Position numbers and translations under genes: made by a program. Of a stretch of DNA of 15,131 nt, positions 1 through 6,038 are shown piece after piece. The notes under the pieces are model-generated. The model searched no databases, had not been told where the DNA came from, and saw only the letters and a list, made by a program, of their open reading frames with translations. Position 1 is the first letter of the stretch. Every line of letters begins with the position of its first letter. Source of the stretch: Gammaproteobacteria bacterium. Its GTDB lineage: Bacteria; Pseudomonadota; Gammaproteobacteria; DSM-16500. The stretch covers positions 1 to 15,131 of the forward strand of contig JABDEN010000041.1 in the NCBI GenBank assembly GCA_013287025.1, given 5' to 3'.

Positions 1-725
1 GCAGGAAGAGGGAGTGAAGATTCGATCAATCTTAAACTTTCTTCTTCATATATTTTAAATTGTTGTAACAAAACATTGACGTTTGCGATTTCGAAATTAT
101 ATTTCGACATTTCAACTTCATTTTGATGGAAGACATCGCCGTAGGTTGTGACGCTACCATCCGAATTTTTAGCCCACACGAGATCATAAATATTATCTTT
201 TTCTTGCAATGGCATTGCTAAACGTTCGAGTCCGTAGGTAATTTCGCCGGTGACAGGTCTGCATTCAAGCCCACCGACTTGCTGAAAATAGGTGAATTGG
301 GTCACTTCCATGCCATTTAACCATACTTCCCAACCCAATCCCCAAGCCCCAAGGGTCGGTGATTCCCAGTTATCTTCAACGAAACGAATATCATCAATTA
401 AAGGATTCACCCCTAAACTTTTAAGGGATGCTAAATAAAGCTCTTGAATATCGAGGGGAGAAGGCTTTAAAACCACTTGAAATTGGTAATAATGCTGCAC
501 TCTGTTTGGGTTTTCGCCATAACGACCATCGGTTGGTCTGCGGCTCGGTTGAACGTACGCAGCCCGCCAAGGCTCAGGCCCAATCGCGCGTAAAAATGTG
601 GCGGGATGAAACGTACCCGCGCCCACTTCCATGTCATAAGGTTGAACAATGACGCAACCTTCATTTGCCCAAAAATTTTGCAATGTGGCGATCATGCCTT
701 GTAATGTTTTGACGTCGTTTTTCAT
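1..725 (-). CDS. glyQ: Glycyl-tRNA synthetase alpha subunit (3' end beyond the window)
   Basis: This is the catalytic alpha chain of the bacterial alpha2-beta2 glycyl-tRNA synthetase, which attaches glycine to tRNA-Gly in the cytoplasm. The reverse-strand translation starts [19 protein letters not shown] and continues with hallmark GlyQ segments: [37 protein letters not shown] and QHYYQFQV near residues 25-85, and later TYGDVFHQN. About 241 of some 300 residues are visible. The frame is open at position 1, where the residues LPLPA match the family, so only the C-terminal fifth is missing. The ATG at 725-723 is preceded by GGAG about ten bases upstream and matches the usual family start. The beta-subunit gene glyS normally follows and would lie to the left. 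The gene diverges from prlC across about 200 bp. The identity is secure; no oddities were seen in the visible part. Confidence 0.97.
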   Translation of the reverse strand, partial: MKNDVKTLQGMIATLQNFWANEGCVIVQPYDMEVGAGTFHPATFLRAIGPEPWRAAYVQPSRRPTDGRYGENPNRVQHYYQFQVVLKPSPLDIQELYLASLKSLGVNPLIDDIRFVEDNWESPTLGAWGLGWEVWLNGMEVTQFTYFQQVGGLECRPVTGEITYGLERLAMPLQEKDNIYDLVWAKNSDGSVTTYGDVFHQNEVEMSKYNFEIANVNVLLQQFKIYEEESLRLIESSLPLP

Positions 726-752
726 GCGATGATATCTCCGGTCGAACCCGGA

Positions 753-781
753 ATTATATAACTCTGTGGAAATAATAGGAA
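753..781 (-). promoter_or_regulatory. Probable glyQ promoter
   Basis: A perfect TATAAT (-10, minus strand, 753-758) lies 28 bases from the glyQ start. A weak TTCCTA (776-781) sits 17 bp further upstream as a -35. The predicted transcript would start near 746 with a leader of about 20 bases. The -10 is strong and the -35 poor. The assignment is inference from spacing. Confidence 0.45.
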
Positions 782-822
782 CTGTAATTAGCAGCTGTTG
801 CTAAATACCCCGTCTTCAGCTA

Positions 823-855
823 TGTCATGCCAGCTAAAAGCATGCTGGTATGACA
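823..855. repeat. 33-bp TGTCATGCCAGC-type palindromic repeat, copy 1
   Basis: The element runs TGTCATGCCAGC, then about nine bases, then GCTGGTATGACA, forming near-perfect inverted ends. A second copy at 12628-12660 matches 31 of 33 bases in the same orientation. The left flank CAGCTATGTCATGCCAGC (817-834) is also found at 13428-13445. It sits between divergent glyQ and prlC, so here it is not a gene terminator. It looks like a mobile or REP-like intergenic repeat; the family name is unknown to me. Confidence 0.8.
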
Positions 856-872
856 CATAGTTGATGCTGGTT

Positions 873-901
873 TTGCAACTGCATAAAATTACAGGCATAA
901 T
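873..901 (+). promoter_or_regulatory. Probable prlC promoter
   Basis: TTGCAA (873-878) and CATAAT (896-901) are separated by exactly 17 bp and resemble a sigma-70 promoter (four and five of six consensus bases). Transcription would begin near 908, giving a leader of about 17 bases containing the AAAGAG ribosome binding site before the ATG at 925. Confidence 0.55.
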
Positions 902-924
902 TTCAGTTTTTAAAGAGAATCTGT

Positions 925-2952
925 ATGGATATAAATATTTCAAATAATTCATTTCCTAACTTTAGCAATATTAAATCTGAAACCATCGAACCCAATTTAA
1001 AAAAATTGCTCGCGAAAAATCGAGAAAAATTGCAATTTTTATTAAAAAATAAAAATACGACTTTTCAAAATTTAATGCTGCCTTTAGAAGCAATGGATGA
1101 TGAACTTTCACAATTTTGGTCGCCCATTTCACATTTACATTCTGTGATGGAATCTGAAAAATTACGCGAAGCTTATAATGCGTGTCTTCCTATCTTAACA
1201 GAATATAATACGGAGATGATGCAGAACGAAACGCTTTTTAATGCGGTAAAAAAAATTTCCGAAAGTCCTGATTTTCAAACATTAGAAGATGCAGAAAAAA
1301 AAATTATTGAAAATAGTTTGCGAGATTTTCGATTAGCAGGTGTGCATTTACCTTCAGTTGATAAAGCAAAACTGGGTGAACTTCAAAAAAGATTAAATTC
1401 GCTTTCTACAAAATTTTCAGAAAATTTACTTGATGCAACGCATGCCTGGGATTTGCATATTACTGATGCCAATATGCTCATGGGACTACCTGATCAAGTG
1501 ATTAAAATTGCCGAGCAAAATGCGAAACAACGTAATGAGCAAGGTTATGTTTTTACGTTAGATCATTCGACTTATGCCGTGGTCATGAAAAATCTTCATC
1601 ACCGTGAATTTCGCTGGTTAATGTATCAAGCTTATGTTACGCGTGCGTCTGATCAAGGCCCAAATGCGGGACGTTTTGATAATACAAAGATAATGGATGA
1701 TATTTTAAAAGAGCGATATGAACTCGCAAAAATTTTGAGTTTTAAAAATTTTGCGGAATATTCATTAAAAACGAAAATGGCTGCTTCCCCTGAATTAGTC
1801 ATGACTTTTTTGATGGATTTAGTGGATCGTTCGAAAAAAACATCTATTGCTGAAATCGAGGAATTACGCACTTTCGCAAGAAATACTGACGGTATTGAAT
1901 CATTAGAAGCATGGGATGTTGCATATTATAGTGAAAAATTACGCGTGGCAAAATTTGCTTATTCTGAAGAAGACATTCGTCCCTATTTTCCGATCAATAA
2001 AGTGTTGACGGGTATGTTTCAAGTCATCAATAAATTGTATGGATTAACAATCAAAGAAAAATGTAATGTTGATGTTTGGCATCCTCACGTACAATTTTTT
2101 GAAGTGTATGATAAAGACGATAATTTACGCGGCTATTTTTACATTGATCTTTATTCCCGACCACATAAACGCGAAGGGGCGTGGATGGATGAATGTCGAG
2201 GAAGAAGAAAATTACCTGACGGCACTATTCAATTACCCATAGCCTTTCTAACGTGTAATTTTACACGACCATTAGATGAAAAACCTGCTTTATTAACTTT
2301 CGATGATGTCGTGACGTTATTTCACGAGTTTGGACATTGTCTTCACCACATTGTGACAAAAGTCGATCGTACGGGTGTTGCGGGAATTAATGGTGTACCC
2401 TGGGATGCGGTAGAATTTCCTAGTCAATTCTTTGAATTTTGGTGTTATGAAAAAGAAGTTCTGGGTATGATCTCTTCGCATTTTGAAACAGGATTACCTT
2501 TACCTGATTCGTTGTATCAAAAACTGCAAGCCGCGAAAAATTTTCAATCAGGTATACAAATGTTACGCCAACTTGAATTTGCATTATTTGATTTTCGTAT
2601 TCATAACGAATATAACCCACAAACGAAAAATTTTATCCAAAAAACATTGGATGATGTACGAGCGGAAGTAGCGGTATTTAAAACGCCAGTTTTTAATCGT
2701 TTTCAAAATAGTTTTTCACATATTTTTTCTGGCGGTTATGCGGCGGGATATTACAGTTATAAATGGGCTGAAGTATTATCTGCTGATGCTTTTTCGAAAT
2801 TTGAAGAAAAAGGCATTTTCGATCAACAATCCGGTTCAGAATTTTTAGCCGTCATCGAAGCCGGTGGCGTCAAAGATCCGATGGATTTATATGTCGAATT
2901 CCGCGGCCGGAAGCCGACGGTAGATGCGTTGTTGAAATATAGTGGGTTGTGA
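925..2952 (+). CDS. prlC: Oligopeptidase A, M3 family zinc metallopeptidase
   Basis: This is a cytoplasmic zinc endopeptidase that degrades short peptides, including cleaved signal peptides in the E. coli homologue. The 675-residue product is close to the 680 residues of E. coli OpdA, so it appears full length. The zinc-binding motif HEFGH is at residues 467-471, and the third ligand is expected at E497 in the segment WDAVEFPSQ, 30 residues after the first histidine as in E. coli. Other family segments are GYFYIDLYSRPHKREGAWM before the active site and FSHIFSGGYAAGYYSYKWAE near the C-terminus, which carries the conserved His and Tyr region. The ATG at 925 has AAAGAG about eight bases upstream. 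The gene appears to be transcribed alone, with a GC-rich hairpin after the stop. The last 54 bp, encoding the end RGRKPTVDALLKYSGL, are duplicated further downstream; the gene itself is intact. Confidence 0.97.
   Translation: MDINISNNSFPNFSNIKSETIEPNLKKLLAKNREKLQFLLKNKNTTFQNLMLPLEAMDDELSQFWSPISHLHSVMESEKLREAYNACLPILTEYNTEMMQNETLFNAVKKISESPDFQTLEDAEKKIIENSLRDFRLAGVHLPSVDKAKLGELQKRLNSLSTKFSENLLDATHAWDLHITDANMLMGLPDQVIKIAEQNAKQRNEQGYVFTLDHSTYAVVMKNLHHREFRWLMYQAYVTRASDQGPNAGRFDNTKIMDDILKERYELAKILSFKNFAEYSLKTKMAASPELVMTFLMDLVDRSKKTSIAEIEELRTFARNTDGIESLEAWDVAYYSEKLRVAKFAYSEEDIRPYFPINKVLTGMFQVINKLYGLTIKEKCNVDVWHPHVQFFEVYDKDDNLRGYFYIDLYSRPHKREGAWMDECRGRRKLPDGTIQLPIAFLTCNFTRPLDEKPALLTFDDVVTLFHEFGHCLHHIVTKVDRTGVAGINGVPWDAVEFPSQFFEFWCYEKEVLGMISSHFETGLPLPDSLYQKLQAAKNFQSGIQMLRQLEFALFDFRIHNEYNPQTKNFIQKTLDDVRAEVAVFKTPVFNRFQNSFSHIFSGGYAAGYYSYKWAEVLSADAFSKFEEKGIFDQQSGSEFLAVIEAGGVKDPMDLYVEFRGRKPTVDALLKYSGL
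2899..2952 (+). repeat. 54-bp prlC 3'-end repeat, copy 1 (within the intact gene)
   Basis: These bases begin with the palindrome-like TTCCGCGGCCGGAA and end at the prlC stop codon TGA. They recur without a mismatch at 3891-3944, and the last 41 or so recur with a few changes at 5319-5361, all in the same orientation. Identity stops abruptly at both ends of the unit. Repeats of a gene's 3' end placed downstream are typical of attachment sites used by integrating elements, which is the favoured but unproven reading. Confidence 0.85.
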
Positions 2953-2980
2953 GATTAAATCGCGGCGGGATTTTTTAATT

Positions 2981-3006
2981 CCTCTCTCCCGTTTACGGGG
3001 AGAGGA
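2981..3006 (+). terminator. Hairpin after prlC, CTCTCCC...GGGGAGAG repeat type
   Basis: A stem of about nine base pairs with one bulged G closes a TTTA loop (CTCTCCCG / CGGGGAGAG), 28 bases after the prlC stop. The continuation GTTGGAGTGAGGG resembles a GC-rich intergenic repeat seen in many proteobacteria. No T-run follows; a TTTTTT run lies before it at 2971-2976. It may act as a stem stabilising or ending the prlC transcript. Confidence 0.5.
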
Positions 3007-3059
3007 GTTGGAGTGAGGGTTTGTTGTCTTCAAAGTAATGTATGTATCATTAAAAATAA

Positions 3060-3389
3060 TTACATCATTAAAATATTTAATCCCACATGATCAATCAAAT
3101 TTAATAATCTAAGCGCAATTGAATTAGGTTTCCTATCACCTTGCTCCCATTGTTGAATTGTTTTTGGTGTAGTATTTAAGTATGCAGCAAAAACGGGTTG
3201 GCTCACGTGAAAGCGATTCCGTAATTTTCTCAATTGGTTTGGGCTATATAATTTAATTTTCGGCAAACAAAGTGAATCAAAGTTTGACATGGTTACTTTG
3301 TCAACTAATCCTATATCATGCAAGTCTTTCATCGTGTCATGCATAGCATCGACAATTTTATTTGGTTCTTTGCGTTTAATTAATTTCAT
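3060..3389 (-). CDS. higA: HigA-type antitoxin, XRE-family DNA-binding protein
   Basis: This is the probable antitoxin of a type II toxin-antitoxin pair; it would neutralise the upstream toxin and repress the shared promoter. Of 109 residues, the C-terminal half holds a helix-turn-helix of the XRE/COG2944 type: SPNQLRKLRNRFHVSQPVFAA, then LNTTPKTIQQWEQGDRKPN, roughly residues 50-94. The N-terminal 45 residues form the likely toxin-binding and dimerisation region. The ATG at 3389 lies inside the end of the toxin gene (14-base overlap), so translation is probably coupled. The order is toxin first and antitoxin second, typical of higBA loci and opposite to most families. The pair sits between two perfect copies of the prlC 3'-end repeat, which suggests acquisition as a module. 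Family assignment is good; activity is inferred. Confidence 0.85.
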   Translation of the reverse strand: MKLIKRKEPNKIVDAMHDTMKDLHDIGLVDKVTMSNFDSLCLPKIKLYSPNQLRKLRNRFHVSQPVFAAYLNTTPKTIQQWEQGDRKPNSIALRLLNLIDHVGLNILMM

Positions 3390-3756
3390 AGTTATTTACC
3401 TCAAATAAAACGTTTTCTTTAAGGGCGTGTTGAATTTCTTTGTCTGTGTAAGAAAGCAATTTTTTCGAAACTTCTTTTAAGGATTGTTTTTGTGTGCTAT
3501 CAATATTTTCCATTTCATTTTTTGAGAACCCATAAACAAAAAAAGCTTTTTTATGCTCGATAAATGCAATAATGACACGCTTTCCTCCTCTTTTGCCGCG
3601 TCCATCGATAGCGATTCTTTTTTTATATAAACTCCCACCAAGCCCTGCGCCCTTTGAGTTTTGCTCCATTTCGAGAATTGCAGCTAAAAGGACTTGATCA
3701 GAGACGCCTTGATCTTTAGCCCAGTTTTTAAACCACCTTGTTTTGTATGTTTTCAT
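3376..3756 (-). CDS. higB: HigB-like toxin, RelE superfamily (PF06296-type)
   Basis: This is the probable toxin of a type II pair, in a RelE-superfamily branch whose members are thought to act on mRNA. The 126-residue product begins KTYKTRWFKNWAKDQGVSD and carries GLGGSLYKKRIA (about 38-49), GRGKRGGKRVIIAF (53-66) and AFFVYGFSKNEMENID (71-86). These correspond in order to the conserved blocks of the RelE-like PF06296 family (GLGG..KQR, GKSGG.R.II, FLYGFAK). The C-terminal LLSYTDKEIQHAL is also usual for the family. The ATG at 3756 has AAAGAGG five to eight bases upstream, and that ribosome site lies inside a long inverted repeat that is the likely operator. It overlaps the antitoxin gene by 14 bases. 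Basic residues K46, R47 and R57-R60 are candidate RNA contacts by analogy only. Confidence 0.85.
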   Translation of the reverse strand: MKTYKTRWFKNWAKDQGVSDQVLLAAILEMEQNSKGAGLGGSLYKKRIAIDGRGKRGGKRVIIAFIEHKKAFFVYGFSKNEMENIDSTQKQSLKEVSKKLLSYTDKEIQHALKENVLFEVNNYEIN

Positions 3757-3758
3757 AG

Positions 3759-3788
3759 TACCTCTTTGAAGTATACCTCAAAGAGGTA
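3759..3788. promoter_or_regulatory. Inverted-repeat operator of the higBA-type locus
   Basis: TACCTCTTTGA (3759-3769) and TCAAAGAGGTA (3778-3788) form perfect 11-bp arms around the 8-bp centre AGTATACC. The repeat starts three bases before the toxin ATG and includes its ribosome binding site AAAGAGG. Binding by the XRE antitoxin would fit autoregulation, and the RNA form could pair the ribosome site into a hairpin. Confidence 0.7.
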
Positions 3789-3797
3789 TGGATAGCA

Positions 3798-3826
3798 ATG
3801 TTACTTTGTTTCTATAGTATTATCAA
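3798..3826 (-). promoter_or_regulatory. Possible higBA promoter
   Basis: On the minus strand TTGATA (3821-3826) and TAACAT (3798-3803) are spaced by 17 bp, with a predicted transcription start near 3791. The 30-bp inverted repeat then lies immediately downstream, where bound antitoxin would block initiation. The -10 is only four of six consensus. Confidence 0.4.
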
Positions 3827-3890
3827 GATATTGAATGATAAAGATAAATGATGAGATTACGCTTTTCTCGCGCAAAGCGTGGTGAGATTT

Positions 3891-3944
3891 TTCCGCGGCC
3901 GGAAGCCGACGGTAGATGCGTTGTTGAAATATAGTGGGTTGTGA
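3891..3944 (+). repeat. 54-bp prlC 3'-end repeat, copy 2
   Basis: This is a base-for-base copy of the last 54 bp of prlC, including the stop codon, about 0.99 kb downstream of the original. The flanks differ from copy 1 on both sides (TTT before and TGATG after, against GAA before and AGATT after). It has no upstream coding context and cannot be translated as part of a peptidase. With copy 1 it brackets the higBA-type locus. Confidence 0.9.
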
Positions 3945-3987
3945 TGATGTAAAGTAGGATGGATTAGAGGCGTTTTTTAATGTCTCA

Positions 3988-4057
3988 GCGTCATCGCGAG
4001 GTCATAGGCCGTGTGGCGATCCAAGGAATATCTTGGATCGCCACGTCCTGCTTCATT
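3988..4057. repeat. CGTCATCGCGAGG-type palindromic element with 13-bp hairpin
   Basis: The core is a perfect inverted repeat, GTGGCGATCCAAG (4013-4025) and CTTGGATCGCCAC (4032-4044), with a six-base loop. The left edge GCGTCATCGCGAGG resembles the ends of a common proteobacterial intergenic repeat, while the matching right arm is degraded. It lies just beyond the stop of the 332-residue minus-strand gene and could terminate or stabilise its transcript. With copy 2 of the prlC repeat it fills the 306-bp gap between 3757 and 4062. Confidence 0.6.
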
Positions 4058-4062
4058 GCAAT

Positions 4063-5061
4063 TTATTTAGTAGGTTTTCTTTTCAAAACTTCTTCTCCAT
4101 TTTCTGCAACGAATGCCGCAGCTTCTGATTGAAGACCTTTGAAATGTTTTTCAAAATCGCTACATCTTTTCTTTGAAAACATACCTGATTGAGATGCAAG
4201 TCGATTACATTGATCGATGAGCGGAGAGGTATCGACTGAAGCTGTCTTTTTATAAAAATCGATGATTTTTACAGGATCAATAAAATTTTTCGCAACTTTA
4301 GCAAACTCAAAAGCACGTGGATCGCTTGCAAGTCCTGCTTTATTCTCATCTCCAGCGGATGATAAATCTCTAAGTGCGTGAATTAATATTTCAGGATTGG
4401 TTGTAAAAACTGACTCGGGGCGAATAATACTTAATGCAGCCCTTTCATGATCAATACTCACAAAATGAAGCGTGCCATCTTTTGCTTCGATAACAACCAT
4501 GTTTGCGAGTTTGGTGTCATAATATTTTCCTACCATTAAATCGAAAGCTAATGATTCGCCTAAGCCTTCTACGGTAACTCCTTTTTCTAACATTTTTTTC
4601 AACTTATCCGTTCCATGCGAACGTACGAAATTTTCAACGTCTTTAGCATTAGGATGCTTGTGCGATAACGTGTTAAATTGCGCGAGAACAGCGCTAAGAG
4701 GTTCTTCTAAAATGAGGGTTTCAGGTTGACGAGGATTAATTAACTTAGCAAAATTCCCAATCATGAATTCCGTCAATAATTCATCGGTGCTATGTGCTCC
4801 CTTAGCAAAATATTCTTCTCCTGTTTCTTCATTCTCAACGAAGCGACGTGAGGTCATCGTTCCATGAACGGGTTTGCTTGTATCGTGAAAAGCTGTTGAT
4901 TTTCTTACAAAATCGGCACATTCAACGCCTGTTGGTTTTCCATAAATTTTATGTTCTCTCTGATTTTCATAAACTAATTTAGCAATAATGGCACTGGAGC
5001 CACCAATAAAAGCTATGCCGCCAGCATTTTCTGCAATATGGCGTAATGATTTTCTTAACAT
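4063..5061 (-). CDS. Hypothetical protein with kinase-fold-like motifs, possible effector
   Basis: I do not recognise a named family. The 332-residue product has motif pairs suggesting an atypical kinase fold of the HipA/lipid-kinase kind: EEYFAKGAHSTDELLTEF (candidate ATP lysine K87 and partner glutamate E98), then VGKYYDTKLANMVV (about 177-190, with D182 and N187 as a possible catalytic loop) and FVSIDHE (about 200-206, D204 as a possible metal-binding acid). The C-terminus is charged (ENGEEVLKRKPTK), as in many Dot/Icm substrates. The ATG at 5061 is chosen because GAGGAA sits seven bases upstream. An in-frame extension to 5253 adds 64 residues but has no ribosome site, and it contains a TATAAT promoter element. 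The gene lies between copies 2 and 3 of the prlC 3'-end repeat. Kinase activity and secretion are inference. Confidence 0.6.
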   Translation of the reverse strand: MLRKSLRHIAENAGGIAFIGGSSAIIAKLVYENQREHKIYGKPTGVECADFVRKSTAFHDTSKPVHGTMTSRRFVENEETGEEYFAKGAHSTDELLTEFMIGNFAKLINPRQPETLILEEPLSAVLAQFNTLSHKHPNAKDVENFVRSHGTDKLKKMLEKGVTVEGLGESLAFDLMVGKYYDTKLANMVVIEAKDGTLHFVSIDHERAALSIIRPESVFTTNPEILIHALRDLSSAGDENKAGLASDPRAFEFAKVAKNFIDPVKIIDFYKKTASVDTSPLIDQCNRLASQSGMFSKKRCSDFEKHFKGLQSEAAAFVAENGEEVLKRKPTK

Positions 5062-5103
5062 GTAATATTCCTCGAAATGATCTGAATTTCCAAAAGTGGG
5101 CAT

Positions 5104-5109
5104 ATTATA
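5104..5109 (-). promoter_or_regulatory. Possible -10 element for the 332-residue gene
   Basis: A perfect TATAAT on the minus strand lies 43 bases before the chosen ATG at 5061. The expected transcription start near 5097 would leave a leader of about 36 bases with the GAGGAA ribosome site. No good -35 is present (TGGTAG or CTGGTA at 17-18 bp). It supports the shorter gene start. Confidence 0.4.
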
Positions 5110-5251
5110 TCCAATTTTGGAAGGGACTACCAGGTTTTTTGTGGCTTTTAATTTTAAGATTTGAGCAAAGTTTTTATAACCAATTGAAAGTAAAGTAAAA
5201 AAAGTGGGTTGGGTTGCGGCAAAAAAAGCCCAATCAATCCTACAAACTAAC

Positions 5252-5317
5252 AAGATTAATGTTTTTTCATTTTTTTATATACATTGTCATCATTTCTTTT
5301 ACCAATAATTTCAATTG
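5252..5317 (-). pseudogene. 3'-end fragment of a RelE-type toxin gene
   Basis: Positions 5252-5315 match 61 of 64 bases at 5438-5501, the 3' end of the intact toxin gene, in the same orientation and 186 bp away. The fragment still reads IEIIGKRNDDNVYKKMKKH and stop, against NDDDVYKK in the intact toxin. All three differences are T here against C in the intact copy. Homology ends within a few bases of the third prlC 3'-end repeat. It is either a remnant of a second toxin gene or a duplication scar. Confidence 0.8.
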
Positions 5318-5318
5318 A

Positions 5319-5361
5319 AAAACCAACGGTAGATGCGTTGTTGAAATATAGTGGGTTGTGA
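5319..5361 (+). repeat. prlC 3'-end repeat, copy 3 (shortened and decayed)
   Basis: ACGGTAGATGCGTTGTTGAAATATAGTGGGTTGTGA is conserved exactly. The few bases before it (AAACCA against AAGCCG) differ only by G-to-A changes, and the GC-rich first 11 or so bases of the unit are missing. The copy abuts the toxin-gene fragment on its left. With copy 2 it brackets the 332-residue kinase-like gene. More divergence than copy 2 suggests it is older. Confidence 0.85.
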
Positions 5362-5370
5362 TCATCACAT

Positions 5371-5432
5371 TGTCATTCCCGCGGAGGCGGGAATCTATTA
5401 TGAATGGATCTCCGCCTTCGCGGAGATGACAG
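5371..5432. repeat. 62-bp TGTCATTCCCGC-type palindromic element, copy 1
   Basis: The ends TGTCAT and ATGACA enclose two hairpins: TTCCCGC-GGAG-GCGGGAA and ATCTCCGC-CTTC-GCGGAGAT, separated by a short A/T-rich centre ending GAATGG. The reverse complement of 13369-13430 matches 59 of 62 bases. It begins ten bases past the RelE-type toxin stop on the minus strand, so it may also end that transcript. It resembles a miniature mobile repeat; no transposase gene is present. Confidence 0.8.
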
Positions 5433-5441
5433 AATAAAAGA

Positions 5442-5732
5442 TTAATGTTTTTTCATTTTTTTATATACATCGTCATCATTCCTTTTACCAATAATCTCAA
5501 TCTGAATGATAGTTTCTTCAAAAGAATAAATAATGCGATATTCTCCAATATCAGTCCTATATTTATTTTCATAACCGGTTAATTTAATACTATCATGCGG
5601 TCGAGGATTACTTCTTAAATCCCATAGTTTTGTAAATACTTGTTTAAATTGTTTCGGAAGTAGGGTCTTTAAGAAATCATCTGCAGATTTTGAGGTATTA
5701 ATCAGCCTCTGTTTTGTCATTATTTTCTTCAT
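5442..5732 (-). CDS. RelE-family type II toxin
   Basis: This is the probable mRNA-targeting toxin of a type II pair. The product is 96 residues, or 92 if translation starts at the second in-frame ATG (5720). The order of segments is typical of RelE/YoeB-like toxins: SADDFLKTLLPKQFKQVFTKLWDL (helical N-terminus), PRPHDSIKLTGYENKYRTDIGEYRIIYSF (about 43-71), then IIQIEIIGKRNDDDVYKKM. R64 and R67 of the TDIGEYR region and the IGKRNDDDVY end are the positions usually linked to RNA binding. It overlaps the antitoxin gene by 23-35 bases, so the two are translationally coupled. Its 3' end exists a second time at 5252-5317, and a palindromic element follows the stop. Family assignment is firm; I cannot separate RelE from YoeB/ParE sub-branches with certainty. 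Confidence 0.88.
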   Translation of the reverse strand: MKKIMTKQRLINTSKSADDFLKTLLPKQFKQVFTKLWDLRSNPRPHDSIKLTGYENKYRTDIGEYRIIYSFEETIIQIEIIGKRNDDDVYKKMKKH

Positions 5733-5991
5733 CGATTATTATCCCTGCTTTTTTAGCATACTCTTTTAATCTTTTTTCACTTTCAACCGGCCCAAGGAAG
5801 CCTTCTTTTACTGCTTCCTCTGCTTTCACTCCCCAATAAAAATCCTCAAGATGGGATAATCTTTCGAAAGCATCGTATGAAATAAGAACGGCAGAGGGTT
5901 TTCCAGATTTTTCTACGATAATCGGTTCTTGATAGACCTTTTGCATGTATTCGCCAAAATGGTTTTTAAACTGAGTGGCATTAGTTTTCAT
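5698..5991 (-). CDS. Phd/YefM-family antitoxin
   Basis: This is the antitoxin and autorepressor partner of the downstream RelE-type toxin. The 97-residue protein starts TNATQFKNHFGEYMQKVYQEPIIVEKSGKPSAVLISYDAFERL, which matches the Phd/YefM fold: an N-terminal beta-strand and helix, the EPIIVEKSGKPSAVLIS hairpin, then a helix (residues about 3-48). The C-terminal part after about residue 55 is charged, as expected for the toxin-wrapping tail. The ATG at 5991 has AGG about nine bases upstream. The stop lies inside the toxin gene. The order antitoxin-toxin is the usual one, opposite to the higBA-type pair 2 kb away. A TGTACA palindrome lies in the promoter, matching the core known for YefM operators. 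Confidence 0.88.
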   Translation of the reverse strand: MKTNATQFKNHFGEYMQKVYQEPIIVEKSGKPSAVLISYDAFERLSHLEDFYWGVKAEEAVKEGFLGPVESEKRLKEYAKKAGIIIDEENNDKTEAD

Positions 5992-6038
5992 AAAATTACC
6001 TGATTATGTAAATTTTAAATAAATTGCATATATTGTAT

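Noticed and set aside
428..652. Open frame antisense to glyQ
   Set aside because: It lies wholly within the conserved glyQ coding region and has no recognisable protein signature.
736..752. tRNA T-arm-like sequence (GGTTCGACC) on the minus strand
   Set aside because: The arms do not give a proper 5-bp T-stem with a 7-base loop, and no anticodon or D-arm lies nearby.
5062..5253. In-frame 64-residue N-terminal extension of the kinase-like gene
   Set aside because: No ribosome site precedes the upstream ATG, the extension overlaps the toxin-gene fragment at its first codon, and a TATAAT lies within it. The start at 5061 has a clear GAGGAA.
2899..5361. Three direct repeats as a CRISPR array
   Set aside because: Spacing is about 1.0 and 1.4 kb and contains genes, and the repeat is the prlC coding end; no cas gene is present.
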